64,000 bases of DNA. Source: Cloeon dipterum. Its lineage: Eukaryota > Arthropoda > Insecta > Ephemeroptera > Baetidae. The DNA lies in assembly GCF_949628265.1 (NCBI RefSeq), contig NC_088787.1, positions 12,948,501 to 13,012,500 on the forward strand. The letters are read 5' to 3'. The number at the start of each line of letters is the position of its first letter. The first letter of the stretch is position 1. The position numbers and the translations under genes were made by a program. The notes beneath the pieces are model-generated. The model ran no database searches and was not told where the DNA came from. It was given only the letters and a program-made list of their open reading frames with translations. This document shows positions 59,877 through 64,000 of this stretch, piece by piece.

Positions 59877-59882
59877 AATAAA
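59877..59882 (+). terminator. Poly(A) signal of TRAIP
   Basis: AATAAA 450 bases past the stop codon. Confidence 0.6.
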
Positions 59883-60525
59883 GATAAATTCAATTCACGT
59901 CACTCAAAAAACTGGATGAAAGACCAAATTAATTCATTTGTTGTTGCAGCTTGGCTTGAGATTATATTTTCAAATAATTTTGTAATGCTCCACAGTAAAA
60001 ATCGCATGTAAAAATTAAATTTAAATTAAAAAATACACTTGCTTTTCATTTTCAAACCTGCAAGAGTCAGGATAAAATATATCCTTACATTTTAGTAAAG
60101 GACCGCAATTTATTTAGTTTGGAACCCGTGAAGGCAAAGCCGCAAGACTCGGTTTTAACCTGCCCTTTTGACCTGCTCTTAATTAATTGGGTGGCTAATG
60201 GAAATATTAGATCACATTTTAATTTAAAATTATTCTTTTGCATTTGGCGGAAATCTCATTGTCAGTACCGCAGGATCCCCATAATGTGCAGTCCTTATTG
60301 GCCGAAAGTGACGTCATGAGCGATCACGTGATATTTGTTGATATGTACATGGACATGTGACTCTGACTGCTTCGTTTGCCACAGGTCCTTTGTTACGTTG
60401 TTTTCAGTTTTCATTTCCATAAGAAGTAGAAGATTGAACAGAGAGAGAGAGAGAGGGATCGCAGATTTCGTTTTTTGCTCCTGTGTGGGAGCTGGGAGAT
60501 GCGATAGAAATACATACGCACTAAA
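59883..60525. promoter_or_regulatory. ZIP transporter promoter and 5' UTR
   Basis: A full CRE palindrome TGACGTCA is at 60309-60316 and an extended E-box ATCACGTGAT is at 60323-60332, about 200 bases before the start codon. The E-box fits TFEB/Mitf-type CLEAR sites. A short GA repeat follows at about 60440-60455 in the probable 5' UTR. The left half is AT-rich spacer. Confidence 0.5.
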
Positions 60526-61916
60526 ATGGATATCACGGCAGTAAAATGCATCGTTCTAGTTGCTTGTTTGTTTGTCACGATGATCTTCAGCTTGATGCCC
60601 TTAAAGTTGATGGCCGAATATAGGACAACTCGGGACCTGACAAAACGCGCTAAGTATGTGCACCACCTGTGGAAACCACATTAATTTGATTCTTGAATTG
60701 CATCTCTATAGGTTTTCTCAATTTATTGGCCTGATGAGCTGTTTTGCTGGAGGGGTGTTTATGGCCACAGGATTGCTGGACCTCTTTCCTGAAGTGCTAG
60801 AGAACGTCACAAAGGTTCGAATTTCTCAGAACCTAGGCTCAACGATTTATAAAAAAATTAATGGATTTTGTATTAATGATCAAAAGCTGAGAGGATCACA
60901 GGCAACGTGATTGTTAACTCATAATCGCTCATTAATGAGCGATTGGACAAATTTTCCAATTTGTTTTAATTTTATTTTTGCATTAATTTAAAAACAGATG
61001 CTTTCTTGAAGAAATATTTTGACTGTTTTACTTGTTTTATTGACTCAATTAAGATAATGTTGCCTCTCCAATCAAAATGATTTACTTTTTTTGGTATTTT
61101 TACAGGGACTGTCCATGCTGCATATAAAAACTACGTTTCCTGTGTCTGAATTCATCGTGGTTTTCGGGTTCCTATTTGTTGTGGTTCTTGAACAGGTATA
61201 TACTATACTAAATAAAATGAAAAAACTTGGTTAAAATCGCGACTTGGCTCCCAGATTGTTTTGGACTGCAAGCAGAGTGATCAACCAATTTCCCACGAAG
61301 TCCCTCGAGGGGACCTGGAACAAAGCACTGAAGTCCTTGAGGATGGGGAACGATCCATAGGGTCAGATATCCAAGATCCGACTGAGCATGTACATCCCAG
61401 TTTGAGGTATAATTACAGAAATAATCGCGATTAATTAAATATTTAACTGTCAAAAAATGCTGGATTGTCAGGTCTGTTCTGCTGGTTGCTGCATTGTCTC
61501 TGCACTCTGTTCTGGAGGGAGTTGCGATTGGACTGCAGCCGAGTGTGGACAGTGTCGTGCAGATTTCGGCAGCTGTCATGCTCCACAAGGCAGTTATTGC
61601 GTTCAGTCTCGGCCTGAATTTGGTGCAGAGCGCGCTCGGCCTCACAGCAATCCTCCAATCGTGCCTGGTTTTCTGCTCGACCTCCCCAATTGGAATCGGA
61701 TTGGGAATGTTGGCGGACGAAATGGGCCACACGCCTCAGTCAGTGTTGCTCAACGGCGTGTTGCAGGGACTTGCGTGCGGCACGTTCATTTACGTGACCT
61801 TTTTTGAAGTGTTGCCCAGGGAACTGAGCAATGGAATTCAGCGGCTTCCCAAAGTGCTGGCCGTCCTCATTGGCTTCTCTGTGGTTTGCGGAGTGCTATT
61901 TCTGGATCCAGGCTAA
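60526..61916 (+). CDS. ZIP-family zinc transporter (ZIP1/2/3-like)
   Basis: This SLC39 transporter brings zinc into the cytosol across the plasma membrane or out of organelles. Exons are 60526-60653, 60712-60814, 61106-61195, 61255-61406 and 61472-61916, giving 305 residues, as in ZIP1-3. Eight hydrophobic spans can be placed. The first is VKCIVLVACLFVTMIFSLMPL, and FSQFIGLMSCFAGGVFMATGLLDLFPEV covers span 2. Span 4 has the signature HSVLEGVAIGLQ and span 5 has HKAVIAFSLGLNLV; their His and Glu form the metal site. The loop between spans 3 and 4 contains HVH in TEHVHP, a small histidine cluster. The tail is short. It is closest to the vertebrate ZIP1/3 and fly Zip42C group; I cannot choose a paralogue. 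Confidence 0.93.
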
Positions 61917-63010
61917 TTAGAGCTAATAAGCAAGCTTCTCTCCAAACCACCAAATAATTATATTGTATTGATACTCCGTTGTAGGAGAGGTGTTAATCGT
62001 ACTCATGATGCAGCTGTATGGACAGTTAAGTGACTTTTAACTAGAGAGGTGTCTTTCAATTTAATTTTACTATAGAATTATTTTAGCCTCAATGAGCAGG
62101 TGCATTTTATAGTCTTGATTAGTAAAGAACCGGGGATCTGCCATATTGTATTTGCCACTAGCAGTGCTTTCTATGAAAAAAATGGTATAATCATGTTCAG
62201 TACGGTAATTCCGCCAATTCATTCTAGGCAAGATTCCCTCAATTATTAAAACCATTAAAAGTCTGAGTATTGTATTTCCATGTAACTCTGTGATACAAAA
62301 AAATTAGGGGCATAATGATATAATGATGGTATTAACAATATATATATTTCTAATAAATCCGTAAAAATACTGGAATCATTAGTTCACCTGTTAATTATTT
62401 GCCTAGATAATATATTAAATAACCTCTCAACTGGCAGTGATGAGCTTGAGCTCCCACAGGTCACAGGCAAAAGCAGCATTAGATTTTGTAGTCAGAGGCA
62501 TTAAATTGACCACAAATAGTTTTCATGTAACAGACTACTTGAAGTAAATTTTCATCAAAAGAGGAGTGTACCATTGTTGAAATTTTTTTTTAATTGTTGC
62601 AGCTTAGATTTTTTTAAGAAAAACGAATGTCATAGAATTCTATGGTGAACTACTGCTGTGGAGAATTGCTGCTGGTCAATTTTCACTGCATTTCTATTTT
62701 AATCTTATTCTCCCACGATATGGTATCAACTCAAATATTTTCTTTTCCTGAAAATCTAATCCATTGTAATTATAGCTGATATAATTTTGTATTGTTTTAA
62801 CCAGAAATATAAGGCTTAAGGCGTTGAGGCGCGACCAGTCAGGAAAAACAAATTGACTCTTGAAAATGAGTAAAATATATAATAACAGCTGATAGTGAGT
62901 AAATTGGGTTTAAATGAAACAGAACTCGCTTAATTTCAAATTTTAACATTTCATTCCTTTTTAAATGAAGCAGTTCATTAGTAATGTTGTTACAGATTAA
63001 TTGCAAGAAA
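61917..63010. other. Tail-to-tail spacer between the ZIP gene and PDCD7
   Basis: This is 1.1 kb of AT-rich sequence that must hold both 3' UTRs. No gene or repeat was recognised, and no single poly(A) signal stood out for the ZIP gene. Confidence 0.4.
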
Positions 63011-63953
63011 TTATTGTTTTTCCAAGTCCCCAAGAAGTTCCTTCCAATCATCAGAAGAGGGTTTGCTTGGTACAACCCAGCCAACAGGAATTGAACTGGC
63101 CAGAATGTTCTCTCTGGGAACCACAAACTGGTCCCAGCACTGCCTGAAATAAGTTAAAACAGGAATTGAAAGAGCGTCTGAGAGCTATAATGAGTTTTCC
63201 CTTACCTTATACTAACGAGGCCATTCACATTTTGATGAAAGGACTCAAAATCTGAGACACATCCTTTCTCTTTTCCAAATAGCACCATTAGCCAAAGCTT
63301 CAGGTTCCTTTCAAACGAGGAGGGCTGCTGCTTTTCCTGGTGATTCACTTTTTCCTCTTCTAACATCACCCTGAGAGTCTGCTCCTCTTTTCCGTACTCC
63401 GCCAGTTGCAGTTGCCACAAATCTTCAAGTTTTCCTAATTTTAGAACAAATTAACTGAGGTTTAATTCTCAACACAAATTTCAATCTGTACCAATCATAG
63501 TATTGAATCTCTCATTTTCCTCTTCAGTTGGGAAAAGCTTTTTGTCTGCAGCTGCCTGCGCTCTAAGGAGACGAAGCTTCTTCAAGGACTCCAGCACCTG
63601 CAAAAATCCCTTGCCAAAAGACTGCTTCTGCCGAACTTCACAGAGCACAGCATCAGCTTGCTTCCTCATTTCTTCTTCCTGAATAGACGTTAATTTAATA
63701 TGTACGGAGAGGTCACAGAAAATTCTTAATCACTGACCCTTTTAGCTTTTTCTACTTGTTCCTGTTGCTGCTGCAGCCAAGCATCTATCTGTCTATGTTT
63801 AGCCTGGCGATCCAGAATCAGCTTTTCCTTTTCTGCTCTCCGCTTTTGCCGCCTCAATTTTTCCAAGTTCCTTTTCTTTGCACGATTTTTTACCGACAAA
63901 ACCATCTGTGACTGCGATGCCTTAAGAAACTCGGTAATTTCCAAGGCTTCATT
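63011..63953 (-). CDS. Programmed cell death protein 7 / U11-U12 snRNP 59K (C-terminal part; runs off right edge)
   Basis: PDCD7 is a protein of the U11/U12 di-snRNP, which recognises minor-class introns. Visible minus-strand exons are 63738-63953, 63492-63678, 63206-63434 and 63011-63143; the N-terminal part lies beyond position 64000. The visible chain starts NEALEITEFLKASQSQ and has a long basic coiled coil (RNLEKLRRQKRRAEKEKL) and a second coil (LRLLRAQAAADKKLF). It ends with IRQCWDQFVVPRENI...SSIPVGWVVPSKPSSDDW. That last block resembles the conserved end of PDCD7, where an IR-x-x-WDQ-x-LVP stretch is followed by IPQGWVLP and DIW. The call rests mainly on it. Another coiled-coil protein is possible but less likely. 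Confidence 0.75.
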
Positions 63954-64000
63954 CTAAATGATATTTCTGCGTTAGCTAATCAAACAAAAATCCTGCTCTT

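Overview
This 64 kb window is nuclear DNA of an arthropod, most likely an insect. It has many protein genes with short introns (about 50-100 bases, with some of 1-3 kb), AT-rich spacers and AATAAA poly(A) signals, and the proteins match conserved insect families. I cannot name the species. Retention of a selenoprotein H gene argues against insect lineages that lost selenoproteins, and would fit an early-branching insect such as a mayfly, but that is a guess. I saw no tRNA, rRNA, CRISPR array or virus-derived element.

Layout, left to right: 14-3-3 epsilon (-, cut by the left edge); SNAP-29 (+); mitochondrial citrate carrier SLC25A1 (-); peroxisomal PEX12 (+); an unnamed EHD/dynamin-like GTPase with a C-terminal membrane hairpin (-, about 8.4 kb); TIM22 (-); ribosomal protein LP2 (+); clathrin heavy chain Chc (+, 16 coding exons, all 1,672 residues); SFSWAP/su(w-a) (+); myo-inositol oxygenase (+); an SDR oxidoreductase (-); selenoprotein H with an in-frame UGA and a type II SECIS (+); ERp29/windbeutel (-); an unrecognised 262-residue protein (+); TRAIP/no poles (+); a ZIP1-3-like zinc transporter (+); and PDCD7/U11-U12 59K (-, cut by the right edge). 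Divergent pairs share promoter regions at 4.1-4.7, 9.6-10.0, 21.7-22.5, 48.2-48.7 and 53.5-54.7 kb. Tail-to-tail pairs meet at about 6.0, 11.5, 46.9, 52 and 62.5 kb.

The most informative non-obvious content is of two kinds. First, the 3' end of the AT-hook gene at 48.7-50.9 kb is selenoprotein H: the TGA at 50636-50638 lies in a C-x-x-U motif, the open frame continues for 78 codons, and a SECIS follows at 51133-51215. Any standard annotation would stop early. Second, introns host small nucleolar RNAs. RpLP2 intron 1 holds a box C/D snoRNA with an 8-bp terminal stem and a 13-nt guide that matches conserved LSU rRNA. The Chc introns hold two paralogous box C/D RNAs, two paralogous H/ACA-like RNAs and a long hairpin.

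Other points: two introns use GC-AG ends (PEX12 intron 4 and Chc intron 2), and each is required by the reading frame. A short non-autonomous hAT-like element is present twice, in opposite orientation, in introns of the GTPase gene and SFSWAP. The genes are otherwise unrelated housekeeping loci covering vesicle traffic, organelle import and metabolite transport, splicing, translation, ER folding and genome stability. Coordinates of splice sites were read by eye, checked by reading-frame arithmetic, and may be off by a base in places.
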